The position numbers and the translations under genes are program-made. From NCBI RefSeq assembly GCF_003259185.1, contig NZ_QGMP01000001.1, positions 868,001 through 932,000 of the forward strand: a stretch of DNA of 64,000 nucleotides, read 5' to 3'. Below the pieces are notes generated by a model that was not told where the DNA came from, searched no databases, and saw nothing but the letters and a program-made list of their open reading frames with translations. This DNA comes from Isoalcanivorax indicus. Lineage in GTDB: Bacteria > Pseudomonadota > Gammaproteobacteria > Pseudomonadales > Alcanivoracaceae. Of this stretch, positions 11,295 to 19,843 are shown piece after piece; within the stretch, counting starts at the first letter, position 1; every line of letters starts with the position of its first letter.

Positions 11295-12023
11295 ATGGAA
11301 CGCATGCTGGAACGGCTGAGCGAAGCATTACCCGAATGTGCGGATGCCGATGCGGTCTGGGCATTGAGTACGCGCGTGTTCGCGGCGCTCGGTTTTGATC
11401 GGGTGTTGTATCTGGATAGCCAGGTCAGTCACGCGGAGCCTTCCGCCGTCACCGTGTTGTCGGGGTTTTCGTTTGCCTGGGTCACGCATTATCAGGACAG
11501 CGGCTACGCGCTGGATGATCCGTTTCCCCGATATTGCGCCACCACCTACGCGCCGCAGCGTACGGGCGTCGATCATCTGGCGCAGCATCAGTATCTGGAA
11601 GTGCGCGAGCGGCGCATCATCGAAGAAAGCGCCGAAGATGGCTTTCGCTCCGGCGTATCCTGTACCACACGTCTGATGGGCCCAGCCGGTTTCAGTGCCT
11701 GGAACCTGGGTTCAACCCTGCCGGGCAGCGAGGTGGACAAACTGCTGCTGCGCTACGGCGACGCGCTGCGTTTGCTGGCGTTCTGCGTGCATGACCGGTT
11801 GTGTCAGTTTCCGGTGGTGGGCGCGCCATCGCTGAGTGGTCGCGAACGCCAGTGCCTGGAGCGCTTGTGTGCGGGCCAGCGCGTCAAGCAGATTGCCTGG
11901 GCGCTGTCGCTGGCGGAGGTGACGGTGGAACTGCACATTGCCAATGCGCGCCGCAAGCTTGGTGCGCGCACTCGGGAAGAAGCCCTGGCGCGCGCCTTGC
12001 GCTGGCGTTTGATCGAGCCCTGA
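11295..12023 (+). CDS. LuxR-type regulator, orphan (solo)
   Basis: A 242-residue protein with an N-terminal autoinducer-binding domain (about 15-160) and a C-terminal GerE helix-turn-helix (about 175-240, LSGRERQCLERLCAG and TVELHIANARRKLG). Of the six ligand-domain residues conserved in LuxR/TraR, the Trp and Tyr of WVTHY, the Asp-Pro of DDP and the Gly of FRSG are present. The second Trp (W85 in TraR) seems lost in APQRTGVDHL. No luxI synthase is in the window, so it is a candidate solo responding to an exogenous or different signal. It may control the divergent lipoprotein operon, itself, or the two-component system downstream. Confidence 0.88.
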   Translation: MERMLERLSEALPECADADAVWALSTRVFAALGFDRVLYLDSQVSHAEPSAVTVLSGFSFAWVTHYQDSGYALDDPFPRYCATTYAPQRTGVDHLAQHQYLEVRERRIIEESAEDGFRSGVSCTTRLMGPAGFSAWNLGSTLPGSEVDKLLLRYGDALRLLAFCVHDRLCQFPVVGAPSLSGRERQCLERLCAGQRVKQIAWALSLAEVTVELHIANARRKLGARTREEALARALRWRLIEP

Positions 12024-12041
12024 AGTGGCCCGGTAGGGCAA

Positions 12042-12058
12042 CTATGGATTTCCACAGG
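12042..12058. repeat. 17-bp direct repeat, copy 2
   Basis: Identical to the element at 11258-11274. It lies just after the LuxR-type stop and about 105 bases before the response-regulator start. Confidence 0.7.
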
Positions 12059-12100
12059 TGCCGCGACAGGCGGTTCGGGATTCAATGAGTGATCAGCGGT

Positions 12101-12120
12101 TGTCCCGTGAATTGGGGACA
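12101..12120. promoter_or_regulatory. Inverted repeat upstream of the response regulator
   Basis: TGTCCC, eight bases, GGGACA, about 45 bases before the start codon. Candidate autoregulatory site for the NarL-type regulator; not tested. Confidence 0.4.
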
Positions 12121-12163
12121 CGGGTGCGTATCCGCGCATCCCCGTCGCGCCTACCATGTGGGG

Positions 12164-12841
12164 ATGGACACTTCATTGGGTATTATTGTCGTCGAAGACG
12201 ACCCGCAGATGCGTGCGCGTTTCGACGCCGCGCTGACCTCGCCCGAAGCGGAGCGCGCCGGTGTACGGGTGCTCGCCTGGGCAGCCACCGCCGCCGATGC
12301 GTTGGCAGCGCTTGCCCGCCATCGTCCCGAGGTGGTGCTGGTGGACCTCGGCTTGCCGGATGCCAGCGGCATCACGGTGATTCGTGAGGCGCGTCGGCGT
12401 CATCCTGAATGCGACATCATGGTCATCAGTATCTTCGGCGATCAGCGCAATGTGCTGGCCAGCATCGAAGCGGGCGCGACCGGGTACCTGCTCAAGGACG
12501 ATACCGATGAAGATTACGTCGCGCGTATTCAGGAGCTTCGTGCGGGCGGGTCGCCCATCACGCCCATTATTGCCCGGCAATTGTTGCGCAAGCTGCAGCC
12601 GGCTCCGTCATCGGCTGTCGGGGTGACCGACCCCGCCGCGCCGTCGTTGTTGTCACCGCGCGAGTCCGAAGTGCTGAACCTGCTGGCGCGCGGCTTTGCC
12701 TACCAGGAGATTGCCCTGTTGCTGGGGGTGTCGCCGCATACCATCGGCACCTACGTGAAGCGTCTGTACGAAAAGCTGCAAGTGCGCTCGCGCGGGGAAG
12801 CCATTTATGAGGCCCAGTGCATGGGGCTGCTGGCGCCCTGA
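12164..12841 (+). CDS. NarL/FixJ-type response regulator
   Basis: A 225-residue two-domain regulator. The receiver domain shows the acidic pair in VVEDDPQ, the phospho-acceptor Asp in VLVDLGLPDASG and the Lys in GYLLKDD. After a linker, a LuxR-type helix-turn-helix (SPRESEVLNLLARG, then SPHTIGTYVKRLYEKLQV) fills the C-terminus. The start is uncertain: ATG 12164 follows a G-rich stretch too closely for ideal spacing, and the in-frame GTG at 12158 is an alternative. Its TGA overlaps the kinase ATG (ATGA), so the two are coupled and surely partners. Confidence 0.9.
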   Translation: MDTSLGIIVVEDDPQMRARFDAALTSPEAERAGVRVLAWAATAADALAALARHRPEVVLVDLGLPDASGITVIREARRRHPECDIMVISIFGDQRNVLASIEAGATGYLLKDDTDEDYVARIQELRAGGSPITPIIARQLLRKLQPAPSSAVGVTDPAAPSLLSPRESEVLNLLARGFAYQEIALLLGVSPHTIGTYVKRLYEKLQVRSRGEAIYEAQCMGLLAP

Positions 12842-14820
12842 TGCACACGCCCGCAGAGGCCCCCGCGAGTACAACGGTCTGGTGGCGACGCCTTGGCCAT
12901 GCGGCCGCCTGGAGCCTGACTGGTCTCGCGCTGGTGGCAGTGGTGTTTCTCATGGTGTCGCTGCTGTATCCGGTGTTGCTCAGTGAACCGCCGGATGATC
13001 CGCGTATTGCAGCCTATGACACGGCCACCTGGCAGATGACCTCTGAGCCGGGGCCACCTGCTGCGAACACGGCCTGGCAAGCCGTGTCACTACCGGACTA
13101 TCAAGCCGCCGAGCGTGTCCAGAGCACGCGTTTCGGGCTGCATCGGGGAACCCGGCCCACGCATTATCACTGGTACCGATTTACCGTAGAACGGCCTGAT
13201 GACCTGCAGGGCTGGGCGTTGTACATGCCGCGCTTTGAAGATCGGGCGCTGGTGCTGGTGAACGGGGTCGAAGTCCACCGGACCTTTTTACCGGACATTA
13301 TCCAGCACGGCTGGAATGTGCCGCTGTGGGTGGTGACACCGCCGATGGTCTGGCAGGAGGGCGAGAACGAAATCCTCATCCGTCTGGATTCTCCTTACAT
13401 CGGGGTGGTGCTGGTCTCGCGGCTGTTTGTCGGCCCCCCTGAACTGCTGCAACCGGTATATCGCCGTGCCTATGCGCTGCGTATTGATACAGCGCAGATC
13501 AGTGCCTGGATGCTGGCGGGGCTGGGCGTGTTTGCGCTGGGTATCTGGGCCATGCACCGTACGGATAATGCCCTGCACCTGCTGCTCGGCCTGTGCGCGC
13601 TGGCCTTCGCTGCACGACAGCTGCATTACTTTGTCGATCAACCGGTGATGTCGCTGGCGTTCCACTGGTGGCTGGCGGTGTGCTCGCTGGCCTGGGCCAT
13701 TCTGTTTCTGTTCCTGTTCGCCTGTCGCTTTTACGCCTTTACCTATAACTGGTTCCAGAAGTTGCTGGTGTTTGGCACCGTGCTGGTGTCGTTGCTGATC
13801 TTGCCCGGCGTCGGCTTTGATGCCTACAGCACGGCAGGGTTGGTCTATACGATGCTGGCGCCGTTGGGTATCGGTATCGGTGTGGTGCTGATCCAGCGCG
13901 CCTGGCAGCAGCCGGGTATCGCGCCACTGCTGATGGCGATCGGTTTTACTCTGGTGGTGGCGTTGGGCGTGTATGACTTTGCGCTGATGATGCGCCTGAT
14001 TTCCATTGAAATGCCATATCTGTTGCCCATTGGCGCGGCGCTGTTGCTGTTGTGTTTTTCCATGGCACTGGCGTCGCGTTATGTGGAGTCCCTGCGCGAA
14101 GTGGGAACGCTGAATATGTCACTGGAGGCGCGCGTGTTGGAGCGTCAGGCGGCGCTTGAACAGACTTATGAGCAGTTGCGCCAGTTGAACGAAGAGCAGG
14201 CGTTGGCCGATGAACGTCAGCGCCTGATGCGTGAAATTCACGATGGCATCGGCGCCAACCTGGTGGCGACATTGGCCTCGGTGGATGGAGGTAGCGCAGG
14301 GGGTGGCCCCGCAGCGCGCGCGTTACGGCAGGCGATTGCCGACCTGAAACTGACCATTGATTCACTGGAGCCAGTGGATGGCGACCTGCTCAGTTTGCTG
14401 GGTAATCTGCGCTATCGGTTGGCGCCGCAATTGCGTCAGGCCGGGATCGAGATCGACTGGCGGGTGGAGCCGGTGCCTGCGCTGCAATGGCTGCGCGCAC
14501 CGCAGGCCTTGCACGTGCTGCGCATCCTGCAGGAGGCGTTCAGCAATGTCTTGCAGCATGCCGATGCCCGGCGCGTGACAGTCTGCACTGGCGCGGGCAA
14601 CGATGAACGCAGCGGTCAGGCCGGTGTGTGGATCAGCATCGTTGACGATGGCGCCGGGTTCGCGCCGGTGCAGCCGGACAAGCGACCCGGCAAGGGTATG
14701 GCCAACATGACTTACCGCGCCCGCGCGCTGGGCGGCCACCTCACCGTGCAGCCGCAGCCGGGCGGCGGCACCCGGGTGCGGCTGTGGCTGCCCGGTGAGG
14801 CGGCCACCCCGGCAGCCTGA
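12841..14820 (+). CDS. Seven-TM sensor histidine kinase (NarX/DegS class)
   Basis: A 659-residue membrane kinase. One TM helix near residues 25-50 is followed by an extracytoplasmic domain (about 60-200) resembling jelly-roll 7TMR-DISM extracellular domains. Then come about seven TM helices (220-420), a short coiled coil (LEARVLERQAALEQTYEQLR), a HisKA_3 dimerisation domain with phospho-acceptor His467 in REIHDGIG, and an HATPase domain (FSNVLQHADA, IVDDGAGF, GKGMANMTYRA). Most similar in layout to 7TM-DISM kinases that often sense carbohydrates or small ligands; the ligand is unknown. Partner of the overlapping upstream regulator. Confidence 0.9.
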   Translation: MHTPAEAPASTTVWWRRLGHAAAWSLTGLALVAVVFLMVSLLYPVLLSEPPDDPRIAAYDTATWQMTSEPGPPAANTAWQAVSLPDYQAAERVQSTRFGLHRGTRPTHYHWYRFTVERPDDLQGWALYMPRFEDRALVLVNGVEVHRTFLPDIIQHGWNVPLWVVTPPMVWQEGENEILIRLDSPYIGVVLVSRLFVGPPELLQPVYRRAYALRIDTAQISAWMLAGLGVFALGIWAMHRTDNALHLLLGLCALAFAARQLHYFVDQPVMSLAFHWWLAVCSLAWAILFLFLFACRFYAFTYNWFQKLLVFGTVLVSLLILPGVGFDAYSTAGLVYTMLAPLGIGIGVVLIQRAWQQPGIAPLLMAIGFTLVVALGVYDFALMMRLISIEMPYLLPIGAALLLLCFSMALASRYVESLREVGTLNMSLEARVLERQAALEQTYEQLRQLNEEQALADERQRLMREIHDGIGANLVATLASVDGGSAGGGPAARALRQAIADLKLTIDSLEPVDGDLLSLLGNLRYRLAPQLRQAGIEIDWRVEPVPALQWLRAPQALHVLRILQEAFSNVLQHADARRVTVCTGAGNDERSGQAGVWISIVDDGAGFAPVQPDKRPGKGMANMTYRARALGGHLTVQPQPGGGTRVRLWLPGEAATPAA

Positions 14821-14839
14821 TCGAGCGCGCGATCCGGGG

Positions 14840-14845
14840 TATACT
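14840..14845 (+). promoter_or_regulatory. Likely -10 box of recJ
   Basis: TATACT, 26 bases before the recJ ATG, in the short gap after the kinase gene. No convincing -35 is seen. Confidence 0.45.
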
Positions 14846-14871
14846 GCCGCCTTTGCCAAGGTCCCCGCTGT

Positions 14872-16599
14872 ATGCTGCCCCAGATTCGCCGTCGCACTGT
14901 GACCTCCTCTACCGCCTGGCCTGACCTGCCGTCAGAGATGCCCGCCGTGCTGGCCCGTGTGCTGGCCGGGCGTGGGGTCACCGCAGCGGATGAGCTGGAT
15001 CTGAGCCTCAAACAATTACCTGCCCCCGAGAGTCTGCCCGGCATCGCCGAGGCGGTGCCGCTGCTGCTGGCGCAGCGCGCCCGGGGCGGGCGGGTGCTGA
15101 TTGTCGGTGACTACGATGCCGATGGTGCCACCGCCACCGCGCTGATGCTGCGCGGCTTGCCGTTGCTGGGGTTTGCCCAGCCGGGCTTTCTGGTGCCGGA
15201 TCGCTTTGTGTTCGGTTATGGGCTGTCGCCAGCGATTGTCGAGTTGGCCCAGGCCGAGGCGGCGCCGGATCTGATCATTACGGTGGACAACGGCATCGCC
15301 AGTGTTGAGGGCGTGGCAGCGGCGCGGGCGGCGGGGATTCAGGTGGTGATTACCGATCATCATTTGCCGGGCGCCGAACTGCCGCAGGCGGACGCCATCG
15401 TTAATCCGCGCCTGGCACCGGAAGGTCCGGGCCAGAATCTGGCCGGGGTCGGGGTGGCGTTCTATCTGTTGCTGGCGTTGCGTGCGGCGCTGCGCGAGCA
15501 GGGCGATGCCGCCGGGCAGGCGCCGCTGGCTGATTTGCTGGATCTGGTGGCGCTGGGGACGGTGGCTGATGTGGTGCCGCTGGATCAGGTCAACCGGGCG
15601 CTGGTGGAGCAGGGCTTGCGCCGCATCCGGGCCGGGCAATGTGTGCCGGGCATCACGGCGTTGCTGGAAGTGGGGCGGCGTGAACCGTCCCGGGTGGTGG
15701 CGGCGGATCTTGGCTTTGCTGTGGGGCCACGCCTGAATGCCGCCGGGCGGCTGGACGACATGACGCTGGGCATCAATTGCCTGCTGACGGACGACCGCGA
15801 GATGGCGCTGGGGTTGGCCACCGAGCTGGACACCATCAACCGCGAGCGGCGCGGCATTGAACAGGGCATGCGCGACGCCGCCATGGAGACGGTGCAACGG
15901 CTGCGGCAGCAACACACGACGCTGCCTTGTGCGCTGTGCCTGCACGATGACCAATGGCACGAGGGCGTGGTGGGCATTCTGGCGTCGCGAGTCAAGGACG
16001 CGACGCATCGTCCGGTGGTGGCGTTTGCACCGGCGCAGGAGCGCGGTCTGCTGAAAGGCTCGGGGCGTTCCATTCCCGGCCTGCATCTGCGTGATGTGCT
16101 GGACCGGGTGGCTACGGCCAATCCCGGTTTGCTGCATCGTTTCGGCGGCCATGCCATGGCCGCAGGCATGACGCTGGCGGCCCGCGACCTGCCCGCGTTC
16201 GAGGTGGCATTACGGGCGGCGGTGGAGGAACTGTCGTCCCCGGCGTTGTTTGAGGAAGTGGTGGAAACCGACGGCCCGCTGGCGGACGAGGAGCTGCATT
16301 TGCAGCACGCGGAGTTGCTCAGTCATGCCTTTCCCTGGGGGCAGGGTTTTCCGGCGCCGACCTTCGATGGTGAGTTCGAGGTGATCGAGCATCGCGTGCT
16401 CGGCGAGCGGCATCTGAAGCTGACGCTGGGGTTGCCGGGTACTGGCGGCATTATCGACGGGATTCATTTCAATATGGCGGTCGAGGTATTACCGCAACGG
16501 CTCCGGCGCGTACGCGGGGTGTACCGGCTGGAAGTGAATGTCTGGCAGGGACGGCGTAATCCGCAACTGGTGTTTCAGTATCTGGAGGTGGTGGGTTAG
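14872..16599 (+). CDS. recJ: Single-stranded-DNA-specific exonuclease RecJ
   Basis: 5'-3' ssDNA exonuclease of recombination and mismatch repair; the 575 residues match the E. coli length. DHH phosphoesterase motifs are present: VGDYDADGATATA (motif I), TVDNGIAS (motif II) and ITDHHLPG (DHH at about 162-164). The DHHA1 domain contains GSGRSIPGLHLRDVLD and RFGGHAMAAG. The C-terminal OB-fold is intact. Its TAG lies within the last bases of the convergent antiporter gene (stops overlap by four bases), so no terminator separates them. Confidence 0.97.
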   Translation: MLPQIRRRTVTSSTAWPDLPSEMPAVLARVLAGRGVTAADELDLSLKQLPAPESLPGIAEAVPLLLAQRARGGRVLIVGDYDADGATATALMLRGLPLLGFAQPGFLVPDRFVFGYGLSPAIVELAQAEAAPDLIITVDNGIASVEGVAAARAAGIQVVITDHHLPGAELPQADAIVNPRLAPEGPGQNLAGVGVAFYLLLALRAALREQGDAAGQAPLADLLDLVALGTVADVVPLDQVNRALVEQGLRRIRAGQCVPGITALLEVGRREPSRVVAADLGFAVGPRLNAAGRLDDMTLGINCLLTDDREMALGLATELDTINRERRGIEQGMRDAAMETVQRLRQQHTTLPCALCLHDDQWHEGVVGILASRVKDATHRPVVAFAPAQERGLLKGSGRSIPGLHLRDVLDRVATANPGLLHRFGGHAMAAGMTLAARDLPAFEVALRAAVEELSSPALFEEVVETDGPLADEELHLQHAELLSHAFPWGQGFPAPTFDGEFEVIEHRVLGERHLKLTLGLPGTGGIIDGIHFNMAVEVLPQRLRRVRGVYRLEVNVWQGRRNPQLVFQYLEVVG

Positions 16600-18341
16600 C
16601 GCGCCATGAGCAGCAGGCCACTGAGTATCAGGGCCAGCAGCACGAACAGCATGACCGGCCAGCGTTGCAGATGCCGCTCTGCGCGCAGGGCCAGATCGCC
16701 GATCTGATGCAGGTGTTGGTCTTCCCATTGCACCACCTTCTCCCAGCGCCAGTCCTTGCCGGGCCGCCGTTGCCACAGCCGTATCACACCGCGCACGGCT
16801 GCTTCGATCAGTACCACAATATCGCCCGCCGGTACGCCCGGGCCGCGCGTTGTGGTTCTGGCGCTGCGAAGCCAGACTGCGCGGCAGGCTCCGCCCACCA
16901 GTACCCCGACCCCCACCGGCCACACCAGCCCCCAGAGATCGCCCGCTCCGGCCCAACGCTGGCCCCAGTCTGCCGCCATTCCGGGCACGGCCCATACCAC
17001 GCCGGTCACGCTGGCCAGCACGGCGGCCAGGGTCGCGCCCTGCATCAGCCCGGCGGGCGCCGTGTCCCCGGCCTCCCGTTGCAGGCAGAACATGAACCGC
17101 ACCATCAGCAAGGTCGTGCCCACCGCTGCCAGACTCAGCCACAGCATCAGCCCCGGAAAGGCGAGCTCATAAAGCCCGGCTTTCATGGTCAGTTTGGCGG
17201 CGGCGCCGGTGGTCAGGGGCAGGCCCGCCAGACTCAGGGCGGGCAGCCACAGCAAGGGGCGCCAGCGTGGCGCCAGGCCGTTCACGCCGAGGAACAGGGC
17301 GCCCTTGGCCAGGGCGTGGTGCAGGGCATACAGCAGTGTGGCCGGTCCCAGCACCGGCCATAGCCCCGGGGCCATCAGCCCGGCGGCCATCATGACCGTG
17401 ATCAGCCCCATCTGGCTGATGCTGGAATAGGCCAGCACGGCCTTGGCCTGCTGCTGGGTCACGCCGATCAGGGCACCGCCCAGTGCGGCCACCAGGGCAG
17501 CGATCACGGCGATCTCGGCCCAGGGCAGGGCGCTCAGTCCCAGCGGCAGGGTCAGCCACCAGCCGAGCAACCCGGCCTTGATCATGGCGCCGCTGAGCAC
17601 GGCGCTGGCCGGTGTGGGGGCCACAGGATGGGCCAGGGGCAGCCACATATGCAGCCCGGCCAGCCCGGCCTTGACGCCAAAACCGAGCCACAGCAGCGCG
17701 GCCAGCCAGGCGCTGTGGCGGTGCCCGGCAATGGCCTCGGGCAGGCTCTGCAGGGCCGGGGCGCCGGCCCCGCTGGCGGCCAGGATCAGACCGGACAGAA
17801 TCAGCATCTCGCCGATCACGGCCATCACCAGATAAAGGCGCCCGGCGCGGCGGGCGGCGGCGCGGCCGGTGTGCACCACCAGGCCGTAACCGGCAAAGGT
17901 CATCAGCGCGAAGCAGGTATAGAAACCGGCAATGTCGCGGCTCACCAGCAGGCCCAGATTGCCCGCCAGGGTCAGCAGCCAGAACACCTGGAAACGGCGC
18001 GCTGAACCGCCGGGCTGGCCGCCCTCGTCTGTGGGTTTTTTCTCTGCGGCGAGCGGGTAGCGCAGGGCATAAAGCCCGGCCAGCAGCCACAGCAGGGCGG
18101 TGGCGGTGAGCAGCGCGCGGGCCAGATCGTCCAGCAGCCAGAAGCCGCCCAACAGCACGTCGGGCAGCAGCAGGGTCAGGTCGGTCGGGGCCAGCAACGC
18201 CAGCAGCAAGGCGGGCAGCGGCGCCAGCGCGGTCAGACGATGAAGGAGGCCATGCCAGCGCGCGGGCAGCGCCCAGGCGCATGCCAGCAGCAGGGGCAGC
18301 GCCAGTGTCAGCGCCGGCATCCACAGGGCGAACGGGCTCAT
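16596..18341 (-). CDS. NuoL/M/N-like antiporter subunit with altered TM5, last gene of extended Mrp operon
   Basis: A 581-residue polytopic protein of the proton-conducting transporter family. The conserved lysines are present in TM7 (GVKAGLAGLHMWLP), TM8 (GAMIKAGLLG) and TM12 (TGAAAKLTMKAG). At the TM5 position where relatives have Glu (E144 of E. coli NuoM) this protein has Ala145, in FYTCFALMTFAGYGLV. After the core there is a charged segment with an amphipathic stretch (WRWEKVVQWEDQHLHQIG) and one more TM helix, about 80 residues in all. The start overlaps the upstream stop (ATGA), with GGGAG before it. Likely a modified antiporter-like unit or adaptor rather than a standard proton channel (inference). 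Confidence 0.88.
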   Translation of the reverse strand: MSPFALWMPALTLALPLLLACAWALPARWHGLLHRLTALAPLPALLLALLAPTDLTLLLPDVLLGGFWLLDDLARALLTATALLWLLAGLYALRYPLAAEKKPTDEGGQPGGSARRFQVFWLLTLAGNLGLLVSRDIAGFYTCFALMTFAGYGLVVHTGRAAARRAGRLYLVMAVIGEMLILSGLILAASGAGAPALQSLPEAIAGHRHSAWLAALLWLGFGVKAGLAGLHMWLPLAHPVAPTPASAVLSGAMIKAGLLGWWLTLPLGLSALPWAEIAVIAALVAALGGALIGVTQQQAKAVLAYSSISQMGLITVMMAAGLMAPGLWPVLGPATLLYALHHALAKGALFLGVNGLAPRWRPLLWLPALSLAGLPLTTGAAAKLTMKAGLYELAFPGLMLWLSLAAVGTTLLMVRFMFCLQREAGDTAPAGLMQGATLAAVLASVTGVVWAVPGMAADWGQRWAGAGDLWGLVWPVGVGVLVGGACRAVWLRSARTTTRGPGVPAGDIVVLIEAAVRGVIRLWQRRPGKDWRWEKVVQWEDQHLHQIGDLALRAERHLQRWPVMLFVLLALILSGLLLMAR

Positions 18342-19843
18342 TGCAGATACTCCCGCGACGACACCAGTTGCGCCCACGACAGCGGGCTGAACGGCAAGCC
18401 GGCAAACAGCCCTGCGCCGATGATGCACAGCGCCGTGGCCACCGCAGGCCAGAGCAGCCAGCCGCTGGTTTCAAAGCGCGTGCTGAGTAGCTGCTCGGCG
18501 GGCCAGTCTTCTCGCTGGGGCCGGAACCACAGGCGATGCACGATGGGCAGGAAATAGCAGGCATTGAGCATCGAGGAGCCGATCAGCACCCACAGGGCCC
18601 AGTGCATGTCGGCGGCAATGGCGCCGGTGCCGAGAAACCACTTGCTGATAAACCCTGCCAGCGGCGGTACGCCGATCATGCCGAAAGCGCCCAGAGTAAA
18701 GGCGGCGCTGGTCAGGGGCATGCGCCGTCCGGCGCCATCGAGTTCGTCGATACGGTGAACGCCCAGCGTCTCGGCATAGTTGCCCGCGCAGAAAAACAGC
18801 GTGATTTTCATGAAGCCCTGATGCAGCAGATGCACCAGCGCGCCGATGGTGCCCACCGGGCCAAACAGGCTGATGCCCAGGACGATATAGGACACCTGGC
18901 TGATGGTGGAATAGGCCAGCCGCCGTTTCAGTTCGCTTTGTGCCAGGGCACGCAGTGAGCCGTACAGCACCGTGATGGCCGCTGCGATCCCCAGCGGCAG
19001 CAGCAGGTCCAGGCTGGCGGCAAACTCGATGCCGTAGAGGTCATAGACCACGCGGATAATGCCGAAGGCGCCCGCCTTGACCACCGCCACGGCATGCAGC
19101 AGTGCACTCACTGGCGCGGGCGCCACCATGGCCACCGGCAGCCAGCCGTGCACCGGCACCATGGCGGCCTTGACCGCCAGCCCGCCGATCAGCACGGCGA
19201 ACACCAGCGACAATTGGCCGTGCAGTGCTTCCGGAGTGTGCCGCAGCAGGCCGCCTTCCTGGAATTCCACGTCGCCCACCAGGCCATACAACCAGAGCAC
19301 GCCGCCGAGCAGCACGGCGCCGCCGGTGAGGGTGTAGATCAGGTAGGTGCGGCCGGCCTTGAGCGCTTTTTCCGTGCCGCGATGCGTGACCAGCGGCCAG
19401 GTGGACAGCGTCAGCAGTTCATAGAACAGCAGGAAGGTGAACAGGTTGCCCGCCAGAGCAATGCCCATGGTGGCGGTCACGCAGAGGCTGAAGAAACCGA
19501 AAAAGCGGCTGCGGTTGGGGGAGTTTTCCAGATAGCCGATGGCATACAGGGTGGTGAACAGCCACAGCACCGATGACAGCCCGGCGAAGAACATGGCCAT
19601 GCCGTCAGCGCGCAGAATGAAATCCACCCCCGGCAGAATCGTATAGCGCAGTTCGAATTCCACGCCGCGCTCGACGCCGATGACCATCACCATGACCAGC
19701 AGCACCTTGACGACGGCGCCGGTCAGGTTGAGCAGGCCACGAGTGATGTGCCGGTTCTCGGGCAGGGTAAAGATGACCAGCGCCGTGACCAGCGACGAGG
19801 CCAGCACCAGCAGCGGCATCCAGCTGGTCCAGGCGCCACTCAT
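18338..19843 (-). CDS. NuoM/MrpD-like antiporter subunit
   Basis: A 501-residue protein with about 14 TM helices. It has the full set of family residues: TM5 Glu in LLFYELLTLSTWPLV, TM7 Lys in LAVKAAMVPVHGWLP, TM8 Lys in AVAVVKAGAFGI and TM12 Lys in LAGFISKWFLG. This is the pattern of an active H+ (or Na+/H+) translocating subunit. The start at 19843 overlaps the upstream stop by four bases. It is one of three extra large subunits after mrpABCDEFG; relatives in archaeal Mbh-type membrane modules and complex I are established, but the partner of this set is not. Confidence 0.9.
   Translation of the reverse strand: MSGAWTSWMPLLVLASSLVTALVIFTLPENRHITRGLLNLTGAVVKVLLVMVMVIGVERGVEFELRYTILPGVDFILRADGMAMFFAGLSSVLWLFTTLYAIGYLENSPNRSRFFGFFSLCVTATMGIALAGNLFTFLLFYELLTLSTWPLVTHRGTEKALKAGRTYLIYTLTGGAVLLGGVLWLYGLVGDVEFQEGGLLRHTPEALHGQLSLVFAVLIGGLAVKAAMVPVHGWLPVAMVAPAPVSALLHAVAVVKAGAFGIIRVVYDLYGIEFAASLDLLLPLGIAAAITVLYGSLRALAQSELKRRLAYSTISQVSYIVLGISLFGPVGTIGALVHLLHQGFMKITLFFCAGNYAETLGVHRIDELDGAGRRMPLTSAAFTLGAFGMIGVPPLAGFISKWFLGTGAIAADMHWALWVLIGSSMLNACYFLPIVHRLWFRPQREDWPAEQLLSTRFETSGWLLWPAVATALCIIGAGLFAGLPFSPLSWAQLVSSREYLQ

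Noticed and set aside
11295-12023. Complete quorum-sensing LuxI/LuxR pair
   Set aside because: No synthase-like sequence was found on either strand of the window.
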